Source: Canicola haemoglobinophilus (GTDB taxonomy: Bacteria > Pseudomonadota > Gammaproteobacteria > Enterobacterales > Pasteurellaceae). Taken from it: a DNA stretch of 64,000 bases. The notes under the pieces are model-generated. The model did no database searches and was not told where the DNA came from. It saw only the letters and a program-made list of their open reading frames with translations. Shown one piece after another: positions 44,172-53,307 of the stretch. The stretch spans positions 18,495 to 82,494 of the forward strand of contig NZ_MUXZ01000021.1 of the NCBI RefSeq assembly GCF_002015075.1. Reading direction: 5' to 3'. Positions within the stretch are counted from its first letter, which is position 1; each line of letters begins with the position of its first letter. A program made the translations under genes and the position numbers.

Positions 44172-45230
44172 TTATGGCGACATTGTTTCAATTGCCTCAA
44201 ACAATTTTTTGTTCTCTTCGGCGGTGCCAATGGTGATGCGAATGCAGTTTTCTAAGCCCAAGGCGGTATGCTGATTACGCAAGATAATGCCTTGTTCCCA
44301 AAGTGTTTGGAAAACTTTTTGTCCATCGTTGAATTTCACCAACAAATAGTTGCCGTGGCTTTCAAACACTTGCTCAACAAGCGGTAAGTTTTTAAGATTT
44401 TTTTGCAAATTTTCACACTCACTGACTATCATTTGGACTTGCTGTCGCATGGCAAAAATGCCTTGCGGTAACAATGCTTGAGCAGCAATATCTGCCACAG
44501 GTACAGGCAAGGGATAGGGAGCAATCACTTTTTGTAACACATTGATGAGTTCTTTATTGGCTAAGGTAAAACCGCAACGCAGCCCAGCCAAAGCAAAGGC
44601 TTTGGATAAGGTGCGGATAATGGCTAAGTGCGGATAGTTTTTGAGTTCATTTACCATGGTTGCTTCAGGGCAAAATTCAATATAGGCTTCGTCCACTACC
44701 ACAATGGCTTTGTTTTGAGTCATTTGCAAAAGTTGGATTAAATCTAACCGCTTGATGAGCGTACCTGTTGGATTGTTGGGGCTACACACAAATACCACTT
44801 TGACGCCTTCTAAATTTTGGGCAATTTGCTCTAAATCCAACTGAAAATCGGCTGTGAGGGGAACGGTTTTGCTAGCGATGCCACAAGTTTCGGCACTCAC
44901 TGCGTACATGCCGTAAGTGGGTGGACAATAAAGTATGCTGTCATTCAGCTCACAAAAGGCTCGAATAATGAGCTCAATACTTTCATCACCGCCGCGGCTC
45001 ACTAGGACATTGTAAGGCGATACCCCAGCATAAGTGGCATAACGCTCAATTACCGCTTGTGGCTGTGGTTCTGGATAACGGTTAAAAGTGCGGTTATTTA
45101 ATTCAAAATTTGGTGAAATCGGGTATTCATTAGCATTAAGCCAAATATCGCCTTGCCCACCCAAACGGCGCGCCGATTGGTAAGGGGTGAGGGCTTGGAT
45201 GTTTTGTCTGGCAAGTTGTGAAATTTGCAT
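44172..45230 (-). CDS. hisC: Histidinol-phosphate aminotransferase
   Basis: PLP fold-type I aminotransferase, 352 residues. Visible are NANEYPISP, the SRGGDESIELIIRAFC segment, CSPNNPTGTL, VVDEAYIEF and the PLP-lysine site TLSKAFALAGLRCG. Two Apl-type uptake sequences (44377 and 45052) and one Hin-type (45086) lie within it. Confidence 0.96.
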   Translation of the reverse strand: MQISQLARQNIQALTPYQSARRLGGQGDIWLNANEYPISPNFELNNRTFNRYPEPQPQAVIERYATYAGVSPYNVLVSRGGDESIELIIRAFCELNDSILYCPPTYGMYAVSAETCGIASKTVPLTADFQLDLEQIAQNLEGVKVVFVCSPNNPTGTLIKRLDLIQLLQMTQNKAIVVVDEAYIEFCPEATMVNELKNYPHLAIIRTLSKAFALAGLRCGFTLANKELINVLQKVIAPYPLPVPVADIAAQALLPQGIFAMRQQVQMIVSECENLQKNLKNLPLVEQVFESHGNYLLVKFNDGQKVFQTLWEQGIILRNQHTALGLENCIRITIGTAEENKKLFEAIETMSP

Positions 45231-45241
45231 GGTTTTCCTTG

Positions 45242-46225
45242 TTATTTTTTTAGCATGTGCATAATTAAGCGAATGAGTGTTTCTTTTTGCTTGGGATCGC
45301 TTTCAGCCACCAAAAGCGTGAGCGCTGCAAGCCCTGTATCGTTGATCACTGGGTTGCCTTGTGTATCAAAAAGCCGACCGTTGCGATGTAAAAAATCTAC
45401 AAACAAAAAAGCTCCACTGCGTTTATTACCATCGGAAAATGGATGATTTTTCACGATAAAATAGAGTAAATGAGCAGCTTTAGCTTCAATGCTTGGATAA
45501 GCAGGTTCGCCAAATACCGTTTGATCTAAATTGCCCAAAATTGCCGAAAGCCCTTCTTCTCGCTCACGCCCAAACAGATCCGATGCCTCGCCTCTTTCCA
45601 TTAACTGTATTTTGAGATCCGCTAAGGCTTGACGTGCCGTTTCTACGCTGGGTAAAACACCACCTTGCTGGGTGTTAGGCTCGGTGAGCAAACCTTCGTC
45701 GTATTGTTGTAACCATAAAAAAGTCTGGGCATAACGGCTGACAATATCCACCAAGCCACGTCCGCTTTCTAAGGTGAGTTCAGGCGATCTTGCCGTTTTT
45801 TGGATAAGCAAGAGCGCTTGTTCTAGCTCTTCGGCGTTATGTTGCAAACGTTTTTGATTTAATGCATAGCCTTTGACCAGATAGTCTTTTAAGCGAGCAG
45901 TTGCCCAGATACGAAATTGCGTTGCAGATGTTGATTTCACTCGATAGCCTACGGAAATAATCGCATCTAAATTGTAGTGCTTTAACTGACGTTTAACCTG
46001 CCGTTTGCCTTCTTGGCGAACTACCGAGAAATCCTCGGTTGTTGCTCTTTCATCTAACTCTTTTTCGGCAAAAATATTTTTTAAGTGTAGACTGATGTTG
46101 TCGCTACTGGTTGAAAATAGCTGTGCCATCTGTGCCTGTGAAAGCCAAACTGTCTCTTGTTCAAACCGCACTTCTACTTGCGTTTGCCCGTCTTGGGTTT
46201 GATAAATTTCAATCGGATTAGTCAT
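45242..46225 (-). CDS. RhuM-Fic fusion protein
   Basis: 327 residues. The N-terminal 200 residues are a RhuM-type domain (FEQETVWLSQAQMAQLF, SDNISLHLKNIF, KHYNLDAIISVGYRVKS) and the C-terminal part a Fic domain with HPFSDGNKRSG (about residues 260-270), the catalytic motif for AMP or related transfer to a target. An inhibitory helix was not identified. The pairing is known in toxin-like proteins. It overlaps the hisD stop codon by eight bases (ATGACTAA), so it is translated with hisD. Uptake sequence at 46165. Confidence 0.85.
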   Translation of the reverse strand: MTNPIEIYQTQDGQTQVEVRFEQETVWLSQAQMAQLFSTSSDNISLHLKNIFAEKELDERATTEDFSVVRQEGKRQVKRQLKHYNLDAIISVGYRVKSTSATQFRIWATARLKDYLVKGYALNQKRLQHNAEELEQALLLIQKTARSPELTLESGRGLVDIVSRYAQTFLWLQQYDEGLLTEPNTQQGGVLPSVETARQALADLKIQLMERGEASDLFGREREEGLSAILGNLDQTVFGEPAYPSIEAKAAHLLYFIVKNHPFSDGNKRSGAFLFVDFLHRNGRLFDTQGNPVINDTGLAALTLLVAESDPKQKETLIRLIMHMLKK

Positions 46226-47513
46226 GAATTTCTCCCTCTAATTTCTTTAAACGAATTACTACCGCTTGTTTATGAGCGTCTAATTGTTCAGCATCTGCCA
46301 TCGCCATCACCGTAGATGCAAGAGCTTGAAAGCCTTGTGGCGTGAGTTCTTGCACGGTCATTCGCTTGCTGAAGTCGGCAAGTCCTAGGCTTGAGTAAGT
46401 ACGTGTGTAACCATAGGTTGGCAACACATGATTGGTGCCGCTGGCATAGTCGCCCATACTTTCAGGGGAATAAGCGCCAAGGAAAATAGAGCCTGCGTTA
46501 TCCAAAAATGGTAATAACTGACGAGCGTTTTCTACTTGCACCACCAAATGCTCAGGGGCATAAGCGTTGCTAATTTGGGTGGCTTGTTGTAAATCTTCAG
46601 CGATAAAAATGCGGCTATGTTCAAGAGCCTGGCAAGCGGTCTGTTTACGTGGCAATTTTGCTAGTTGACTTTCAATAGCGAGTTCAGTTTTTTGCGCAAG
46701 CTCAAGGCTGTCGGTCACTAAAATAACTTGGCTATCAGCACCATGTTCCGCTTGGGAAAGCAGATCACTTGCCACAAAATCTGGATCGGCAAATTCATCG
46801 GCAATCACCAAGACTTCGGAAGGACCTGCTGGCATATCAATGGCGCAACCTTGCTGTTGAACTTGGCGTTTGGCTTCCGTTACAAAGGCATTTCCAGGAC
46901 CAAAAATCTTATCCACTTTAGGTATGCTTTGCGTGCCATTTGCCATAGCAAAAATCGCTTGTGCTCCGCCCACAGCATAAATTTGCGTAACACCACACAG
47001 ATTGGCGGTATATAGAATTTCATAGGCAATGGGTGGTGGAGAACATAGGATAACCGTTTTACAACCTGCAATTTTGGCGGGAAGAGCTAACATCAGCACA
47101 GTCGAAAAGAGCGGTGCGGATCCACCCGGAATATACAATCCTACCTTTTCAATGGGACGTGTTAACACCTGACAACGTACGCCTACTTGTGTTTTTATAT
47201 CAACATCAGTCGATTTTTGTGCTTGGTGAAAACGTTCAATATTGCCTTTGGCTGTGGCAATAGCCTGTTTGAGTTCATTAGATAGGCGCGTGCTTGCTTG
47301 AGCAATTTGCTCAGCTGAAACCTCAAGGCAATCCAATTTGACCTTGTCAAATTTTTCGCTTAGGGCAAAAAGTGCTCGGTCGCCTTCTTGTGCCACTTGC
47401 GCTTGAATAGCTGCTACTGCTTGTTCAATTTCTGAGCTTGCTGATTGCGCAGGGCGAGCAAGTGCGGTTTGTTTTTCAGCTAAATTTAAATTATTCCAAA
47501 TGAGGGTTTGCAT
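46218..47513 (-). CDS. hisD: Histidinol dehydrogenase
   Basis: Zn-dependent NAD enzyme for the last two steps of histidine synthesis. 431 residues from ATG 47513 (AAGGAGAAA upstream). Visible: GLYIPGGSAPLFSTVLM, GGAQAIFAMA, GPGNAFVTEAKR, PAGPSEVLVIAD and SLGLADFSKR near the C-terminus. Apl-type USS near the 3' end (46261) and Hin-type at 47460. Confidence 0.97.
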   Translation of the reverse strand: MQTLIWNNLNLAEKQTALARPAQSASSEIEQAVAAIQAQVAQEGDRALFALSEKFDKVKLDCLEVSAEQIAQASTRLSNELKQAIATAKGNIERFHQAQKSTDVDIKTQVGVRCQVLTRPIEKVGLYIPGGSAPLFSTVLMLALPAKIAGCKTVILCSPPPIAYEILYTANLCGVTQIYAVGGAQAIFAMANGTQSIPKVDKIFGPGNAFVTEAKRQVQQQGCAIDMPAGPSEVLVIADEFADPDFVASDLLSQAEHGADSQVILVTDSLELAQKTELAIESQLAKLPRKQTACQALEHSRIFIAEDLQQATQISNAYAPEHLVVQVENARQLLPFLDNAGSIFLGAYSPESMGDYASGTNHVLPTYGYTRTYSSLGLADFSKRMTVQELTPQGFQALASTVMAMADAEQLDAHKQAVVIRLKKLEGEIHD

Positions 47514-47553
47514 AGTTTCTCCTTGTAAATTCTTGTTCAAAACTGACCGCTTG

Positions 47554-48453
47554 TTACGCCATCATCTTCTCAATCGGCAATACCAAAATTGAGCTGGCAC
47601 CAGCTTCTTTCAAAGCTTCCATAGTTTCCCAAAACAGATTTTCTTGGCTAACCATATGTAGTGCTACTCGAGTTTGATCATTAGCTAATGGCAAAATAGT
47701 TGGGTTTTCAATACCGGGTAAAAGTGCGGTAATTTTTTCTAATTTATCTTTAGGGGCACGAAGCATAATGTATTTGCTTTCAGCAGCTTGTTGCACGCCT
47801 TGAATACGAGTCATCAACCGATCAACAAGCGCTTGTTTTTCACAAGAAAGAGGCTCTGCTCGTTGAATAAGACAAGCCTTGGAGCGGTAAATAACCTCCA
47901 CTTCTTTTAAGCCATTTGCCTCAAGAGTTGCTCCTGAAGATACTAAGTCACAAATAGCCGTTGCTAACCCAGCACTTGGGGCAACTTCAACCGAACCATT
48001 GAGCAAGCAACTTTTAAACGGCACGCCTTTTTCTTTCATATAACGTTTGAGAAGGTTAGGGTAACTGGTCGCAATACGTTGATTTGCCAGATCTTGTAGG
48101 CTGTTGAAGGTATTATCACGATCAATCGTCAAGGATAAGCGACAGCCACCAAAATCTAGCGTACGCAATTTTTTATACGCAACCATTTCGCCTGTGCTTT
48201 GTCGCCCGAGCTCCTCTTCTTCTAACACGTTTTCACCGATAATGCCTAAGTCCACCACACCATCAAAAACAAGCCCTGGAATATCATCATCACGCACACG
48301 TAAAATCTCAATGGGCAGATTTTCCGCATAAGCAATTAAACGCTGTTCATTCCAATTGATTTTGATGCCACATTGCTTGAGTAACTCTTGGCATTCTTTG
48401 CTTAAACGCCCTTTCTTTTGTAGGGCAATGCGTAATCTTGTTGTGTTTGTCAT
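47554..48453 (-). CDS. hisG: ATP phosphoribosyltransferase (long form)
   Basis: First, feedback-inhibited enzyme of histidine synthesis. 299 residues: type II periplasmic-binding fold starting LRIALQKKGRLS, with PRPP-binding ATSYPNLLKRY and DLVSSGATLEANGL, plus the C-terminal regulatory ACT-like domain of the long form, which needs no HisZ. It starts after an attenuator. The hisG stop codon abuts an Apl-type USS (47546-47554). Confidence 0.96.
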   Translation of the reverse strand: MTNTTRLRIALQKKGRLSKECQELLKQCGIKINWNEQRLIAYAENLPIEILRVRDDDIPGLVFDGVVDLGIIGENVLEEEELGRQSTGEMVAYKKLRTLDFGGCRLSLTIDRDNTFNSLQDLANQRIATSYPNLLKRYMKEKGVPFKSCLLNGSVEVAPSAGLATAICDLVSSGATLEANGLKEVEVIYRSKACLIQRAEPLSCEKQALVDRLMTRIQGVQQAAESKYIMLRAPKDKLEKITALLPGIENPTILPLANDQTRVALHMVSQENLFWETMEALKEAGASSILVLPIEKMMA

Positions 48454-48481
48454 TTCATTATCCTTGTAAATTTTAGTTATA

Positions 48482-48518
48482 AAAAAATCTCTCGAAAGTG
48501 ACCTTCCGAGAGATTTTT
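48482..48518 (-). terminator. his attenuator hairpin
   Basis: AAAAATCTCTCG / CGAGAGATTTTT stem with a T run on the minus strand, 29 bases before hisG. Upstream, CGGAAGA / TCTTCCG (48547-48565) can form a competing hairpin that uses sequence near the leader stop, as attenuation requires. Confidence 0.88.
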
Positions 48519-48591
48519 ATTTGTTTTGATACTTATCGCATTCACTCGGAAGATCTTGTCTTCCGCGTACACCAAATGCCCGAAAGACTAT

Positions 48592-48639
48592 TCAGGGGAA
48601 ATGGTGATGATGTTTACGATAAGTGCGGTTTAAATTCAT
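48592..48639 (-). CDS. hisL: his operon leader peptide
   Basis: Fifteen-residue peptide MNLNRTYRKHHHHFP, with GGAG upstream of ATG 48639. The four consecutive His codons would stall the ribosome when histidyl-tRNA is scarce and favour an antiterminator over the hairpin at 48482-48518. The uptake sequence at 48621-48629 lies inside the leader frame, encoding its Asn-Arg-Thr segment. Confidence 0.9.
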   Translation of the reverse strand: MNLNRTYRKHHHHFP

Positions 48640-48668
48640 TTTGTTTACTCCAAAAACGAGTGCTTTTT

Positions 48669-48697
48669 AATCTACTTGGAAAAATAAGTGATTACAA
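48669..48697 (-). promoter_or_regulatory. his operon promoter
   Basis: On the minus strand TTGTAA (48692-48697) and TAGATT (48669-48674) with a 17-base spacer, 30 bases upstream of the leader ATG. The -35 box begins only 17 bases after the jetD stop codon. Confidence 0.65.
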
Positions 48698-48713
48698 GTC
48701 TTTTTTTAATTTT

Positions 48714-49952
48714 TTATTTCAATAAAAGTTCAGAGGATAACCACTCATTCAGTGAACTCAAAATCCAGTCATTATCAAGCCGTTCTTGTTCTAAACGAGT
48801 TTTACCAAATACGCCCGCTTGCAAGCGGTCAAATAATTGCTTTTCTTGGCAAGTTAAATACTTGGGCTCTTGCCGATTGCCAGTGGATTCATTCACCATT
48901 CTAGCTTGAAAACGCAATAGCGTTTGTTCATTCATCATCAATGCTGTTAAGTTCGGCAATATCGATCTTGCCTGATTTAAAATCATCAAACCCTCATAAT
49001 CAATATCGCCCCAATAGCCGACAGTTTTATTTTGCAGCCAAGTCGCATTAAGCCACGCAATATTTTTACCGCCACCAGCAATGGCAATGCAATCTACTAA
49101 TTCAGGTAAAGCTAAACAAGATTGCTCATTTTCAACGATCAAAATTCGCTGTGCAGGCAAAGGATAATTGCGCAAAGTCTCTGAATTTAAACGCAAAATC
49201 GGCAAATTGCCCAATGCTTTTTGGGTTTTCTGGCAAAGTGGCTTGACCAACAGCCAATCTTTAGGTTTTTCCAAACAATCGAGCCAATTTAATAAACCAT
49301 CGGGCAGAACATTTTGATGAATACTATGCAACAAATTTTCAATGAGCTTAAAATGGCTTTCGATGAATTTGCTATCTACACCAACAACTTTTAAAGCTCG
49401 CAAATAACAACCTTGTCCCATATTTTGCTTTAACTGTGGTATAAGCTGACGAAGTTGCGATAATTCATCTGATGAAAACAATCTGATTTCAGACAGAAAA
49501 TCAATTAAACAGCGAAAAACTGCCTCATTTTTTGGCATGGTTTGAAACAAAAATTGTAGCCGCTCTTGCCAATCTTTGAGTTCCACCACATAGCTTTTAC
49601 CTAAAAAACAGGCTAAATCTTGTATGCTGTGCAACACCAATTTTGTGGGAATATTCTGCGTACCAAAATGACGAAAACGACGATTTTCCCAACGCACTTC
49701 TATTGATGAAAGGAAAAGTGATGAATGTGGAATGTTCAACTTTTTCCACGCCTGCACAACCCCTTGAAAATTAGCTGTATCGCTAAGCATCATCGTGCCC
49801 GATGCTGGTGGTTTTAAACTCACTTCCAAAGGAAAAGTGCGGTCGCCTTTTAGCCGATTTTTTAAATTGCTGTGGTTTAGCCATTCTCGTTTCAGCAATT
49901 GCGAACGCACGTCATCGGGTAACAATCCCCATTTATTTGCCAATTCAGCCAT
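48714..49952 (-). CDS. jetD: Wadjet nuclease subunit JetD
   Basis: Toprim-like (DUF2220/DUF3322) subunit that cleaves plasmid DNA in the Wadjet anti-plasmid complex. 412 residues from ATG 49952, overlapping jetC by eight bases (ATGGCTGA); the longer frame starts at a TTG. Motifs VENEQSCLAL, NKTVGYWGDIDYEGL (about 312-320) and LDNDW fit the metal-dependent Toprim domain. Last gene of the system. Hin-type USS at 49835. Confidence 0.85.
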   Translation of the reverse strand: MAELANKWGLLPDDVRSQLLKREWLNHSNLKNRLKGDRTFPLEVSLKPPASGTMMLSDTANFQGVVQAWKKLNIPHSSLFLSSIEVRWENRRFRHFGTQNIPTKLVLHSIQDLACFLGKSYVVELKDWQERLQFLFQTMPKNEAVFRCLIDFLSEIRLFSSDELSQLRQLIPQLKQNMGQGCYLRALKVVGVDSKFIESHFKLIENLLHSIHQNVLPDGLLNWLDCLEKPKDWLLVKPLCQKTQKALGNLPILRLNSETLRNYPLPAQRILIVENEQSCLALPELVDCIAIAGGGKNIAWLNATWLQNKTVGYWGDIDYEGLMILNQARSILPNLTALMMNEQTLLRFQARMVNESTGNRQEPKYLTCQEKQLFDRLQAGVFGKTRLEQERLDNDWILSSLNEWLSSELLLK

Positions 49953-52900
49953 GTTCAATTTCTATTCCTAAATCGCCAGCCACTTTGTCTAATGCCTGTC
50001 GTTTCGCATATTGTTCATCTAGCTCTTGCCAAGTAATTTCACATAAACGGCTTTCGTGCTGCGCCACATCACGCTCTGCAATCAATAAACTTCTCGCCGC
50101 TTCTCTAGCCAGATTAAGATTTTTAAACGGTGTGATCAAATTAACGTGAATATGCAAGGCTTTGAATACTTTCAGCACTCGTCGGCTTACGCTTTCTGCG
50201 GTATTAGAAAAGGCTTCATCTAAAAAAACAGTACAGTAAACAGGGCGATCTGCATCTTCCGAGGTCAGCACATAAGCAAGACTTGCCGCTAAAATTGTGC
50301 CAGCAAAACTCTCTTTTTCACCGCCAGATTTAGCACTAGAAGAACCGAGCACATCTAATACTTCTTGGCTGTCTTGATGAATTTCTTCCGCATAAAAACT
50401 AAGCTGAAATCTTGGATCAAGCAATTTTTGGCTTTCCAAAGTATGTACGCTCGTGTTGCTTGCTTTGTCCAAAATATCCACAACGTCTTTTAATAGAGCA
50501 AAACGCTTTTCATGATCATCATGATTGATGGAATTTAAAGCTTGTTTGACTTTTTGGTCAAACTCAACCACTTGCACATATTTTTCTCGTTTATAACCCA
50601 ATTTTAAATAAGAATTCTGTTTAAATTCAGTACGTTGCAATACATTGTTAATTTTGCTGATACGTTCACGAATACGCTCAAATTCACTTTCAAACTGATT
50701 TTGTAGGCGAGCAAGAGATTGCGTTGTGTGTTTATTTAAACGCTGTTTAAATTGCTCTACTAAGTTTGGTAGCCCTTCTTTTTCTAAGATTTGAATATAA
50801 GCTAAATAATCAACCAGCCCCGCTAAACCTGCGCCCCATTCCACTGTTAAATGCGGCCAAGTTGTTTGGAATGAGGTCATCACGCCAATCGCACTTCTTT
50901 CATCTTGTTGTTGCTGTTTACGCACTTTATCTAAGAGCATTTCAAGGGATTTTTCCACATTCATCTGCTGATGAATATTTTCCAACTCCACTTTGCCAAT
51001 GCGTTTTGCCAATAAATCACGAATATTTTCGGTTAATTCTTGTTGCAAGAGCGGTTGTAAGCCTGCAAGTTGCTGTTGCCAATGTTGCTGTTCATGTTCT
51101 GCTTTGGCATATTGAGCGGAAAGTTGTGTTTGCTGCTGTTGGATTTCTTTGAGAGCCATTTTGGCTTGTTCCCAGCGTAACTTGGCTTGGTATAAATCGC
51201 CTTTGTTATTTTCTAATTCTGCCAGAATTTTTTCATTTTCTACCAATTGGTTTTGATAACGTTCAACATCAATCTGCTCCCACTGCATTTCACTCAATTT
51301 TTGCCAATTTTGCTGTTGTTGCAGTAAGTTATTTTCGTTGTTATTCACTTGCTCAAGATCGTGAATAATTTGCTTCAGCGCTGCGGCAATTTGTTTCTGC
51401 TCAGTCTCTAATAAAGCCAGTTTTTGTTGGTTATTAAAACCTAATTGCCATTGGCTACGATCATTGATATTGCGTTGATCCTTTTTCTCAAAATAGCCTT
51501 GTTTCAGGTGAATTAAACCTTCTTTAGTCATAGAAAATGGCGTAGCATTCAGCTGCTCCACATTGTTCACACAAATTAAATCTAGCTTTTCTAAATAACC
51601 TTTGAGCCAATGTTGATAAGGGTGTTCCCGCCATACCAACTTGGTCAAAAAGCCATTTTGTTTAAAGTGAACAGGCGTATTTGCAAAATCTTCGGCAAAA
51701 TCCACCGCTTGTAAACGCACAAATAATCCCGTATAGCGGCTATTCAACCATTTCGTGACCTCTCGATAACGTTGTTCTGGCACCAATAACGTAGTGCGTT
51801 TTCCGCCCATGGCTCGCTCAATTGCACCTTGCCAGGCATACTCTTGCTCATTCACATCTAATAATTCGCCAATAAACATTAGATCTTGTGCCTCAAACTC
51901 AAGAGATTGTGCCAATTCATCACGTAGCTGTTGATATTTAAGATCAATGTTGGAGTTTGGACGTTTAGAGAGTTCTAACCACTCTGCTTTGAGTGCGTTT
52001 TCTTGTTCTTCCAAATGCTTGCGTTGCCCATGCAGATCGGCGTATTGCTCTTTGTTTTGGATTAAGTGCTGTTTGACTTCAATAATTTTCTCTGCACTCA
52101 AGGATTGGTGCTGTAAAAAGAGCGGTTCATTTAGTGCGTTATCAAGTTGTAATTGTTGGCAGATAGTTTGATATTCGCACGCCTGTTTAGCCATAAATTG
52201 CAGACGAGCTTTGAGCTGTACGATTTCATTCCGTAGCAGATCAATACGTTCACCGCCAAGCTGCAAGTATTCCGCATGGCGTTGCTCAACGGCATTTTCA
52301 CTATCTTGAGCTTGCTCGGTAAGTTGCTTTAATTGCAAGGAAAGAGCGGTCAAATTTTGCTGAATTTCTGCAATTTTTTCTTTGAGTATGACACTTTTTT
52401 GTTCGGCAAAATAAATTGGGAGGGCTTGTTTTTGTGCGGTTAATAAATCCACTTCTGCACTCAATTTTTCAATGCTTTGAGCTAAGATAGGTAAGTTTTC
52501 CAACTTATTAAGTTGCTTTCTAGCATCAAGTAGGCGGTGATGAATAGCCACGAGATCTTGAAACTCATTAACCACATTTCTTGCTTCATCACGAATATTG
52601 CTCGGTTCCAATACCAATTCCCGAATGAGTTTGGTTAGGTCATCAATTTTTTTCAAGCCCAAAGCACGAGATAATAAAGCTGGGGCATTTTTATTTTCCA
52701 TCCCCAAAAGTTTGCGATACAACTCGGCATAATCACTATAACGATCATCACAACAAATAATATCAGGCTGATTTTTAAACCACTGTTTGAGCTGACGACT
52801 TGAACCATCAGAGAAAAACTCAAGCACCGTTTTTAAAGCTAAATCTTTTTTGGCAACCAAATAGATACGTTTCACATCACTTAACTGTTGGCTCGCTTGT

Positions 52901-53307
52901 GGCAATGAAAAAATCGCCATCAAGGTAATTTCAGCACCATTATCGCCTCGATATAAGGCTCGAATACCTGTCACTACTGATTTTTCTCGCTTGCTCCGCA
53001 CTTTAACGCCAACGCCATCGTGAGCTGTACCGAAACTACCGCGCATATAAGAAACCAAGGAACGATCACTGCGATCCCCTTGTGCGGCTGCCACATTGAA
53101 AACCGCTTTTCCGGCTGGTTGCAACAATGCCATTAACGCATCAATAAAGGTTGATTTACCTGTGCCATTATCGCCCGTAATTAGCGTGCCTTGCGGATCA
53201 ATTCTGGCTGAATGTAAGCCGTTGAAAGAACCCCAGTTATAGACCGATAGTTCAGCAAGGCGAATTTGATTAGGCTCGGCACCGAAAAGATCTTTTTGTG
53301 CGGACAT
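49945..53307 (-). CDS. jetC: Wadjet SMC-like ATPase JetC
   Basis: MukB/MksB-like motor of the condensin-type complex, 1120 residues. Walker A GDNGTGKST at 45-53, long coiled coils (Gln/Leu/Glu-rich, about 290-480 and 640-860) with a hinge near residues 500-600, ABC signature SAKSGGEKE near residue 992 and Walker B VFLDEAFSN near 1024. Loop extrusion by this subunit drives detection of small circular DNA. Starts directly at the jetB stop codon. Apl-type USS at 51704; no exact Hin-type copy in 3.3 kb. Confidence 0.9.
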   Translation of the reverse strand: MSAQKDLFGAEPNQIRLAELSVYNWGSFNGLHSARIDPQGTLITGDNGTGKSTFIDALMALLQPAGKAVFNVAAAQGDRSDRSLVSYMRGSFGTAHDGVGVKVRSKREKSVVTGIRALYRGDNGAEITLMAIFSLPQASQQLSDVKRIYLVAKKDLALKTVLEFFSDGSSRQLKQWFKNQPDIICCDDRYSDYAELYRKLLGMENKNAPALLSRALGLKKIDDLTKLIRELVLEPSNIRDEARNVVNEFQDLVAIHHRLLDARKQLNKLENLPILAQSIEKLSAEVDLLTAQKQALPIYFAEQKSVILKEKIAEIQQNLTALSLQLKQLTEQAQDSENAVEQRHAEYLQLGGERIDLLRNEIVQLKARLQFMAKQACEYQTICQQLQLDNALNEPLFLQHQSLSAEKIIEVKQHLIQNKEQYADLHGQRKHLEEQENALKAEWLELSKRPNSNIDLKYQQLRDELAQSLEFEAQDLMFIGELLDVNEQEYAWQGAIERAMGGKRTTLLVPEQRYREVTKWLNSRYTGLFVRLQAVDFAEDFANTPVHFKQNGFLTKLVWREHPYQHWLKGYLEKLDLICVNNVEQLNATPFSMTKEGLIHLKQGYFEKKDQRNINDRSQWQLGFNNQQKLALLETEQKQIAAALKQIIHDLEQVNNNENNLLQQQQNWQKLSEMQWEQIDVERYQNQLVENEKILAELENNKGDLYQAKLRWEQAKMALKEIQQQQTQLSAQYAKAEHEQQHWQQQLAGLQPLLQQELTENIRDLLAKRIGKVELENIHQQMNVEKSLEMLLDKVRKQQQQDERSAIGVMTSFQTTWPHLTVEWGAGLAGLVDYLAYIQILEKEGLPNLVEQFKQRLNKHTTQSLARLQNQFESEFERIRERISKINNVLQRTEFKQNSYLKLGYKREKYVQVVEFDQKVKQALNSINHDDHEKRFALLKDVVDILDKASNTSVHTLESQKLLDPRFQLSFYAEEIHQDSQEVLDVLGSSSAKSGGEKESFAGTILAASLAYVLTSEDADRPVYCTVFLDEAFSNTAESVSRRVLKVFKALHIHVNLITPFKNLNLAREAARSLLIAERDVAQHESRLCEITWQELDEQYAKRQALDKVAGDLGIEIEHG

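Larger units (their letters stand above)
32560..51712. repeat. Apl-type uptake sequences (ACAAGCGGT), eight copies in one block
   Basis: Exact 9-mers found by eye: 32560, 34804, 40571, 44377 (plus) and 45052, 46261, 47546, 51704 (minus). Near matches GCAAGCGGT at 46624 region and 48825 region. None was seen in 1-32,500 or 52,000-64,000, apart from one near match in oadB around 11428. Chance expectation for the whole window is below one. Confidence 0.8.
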
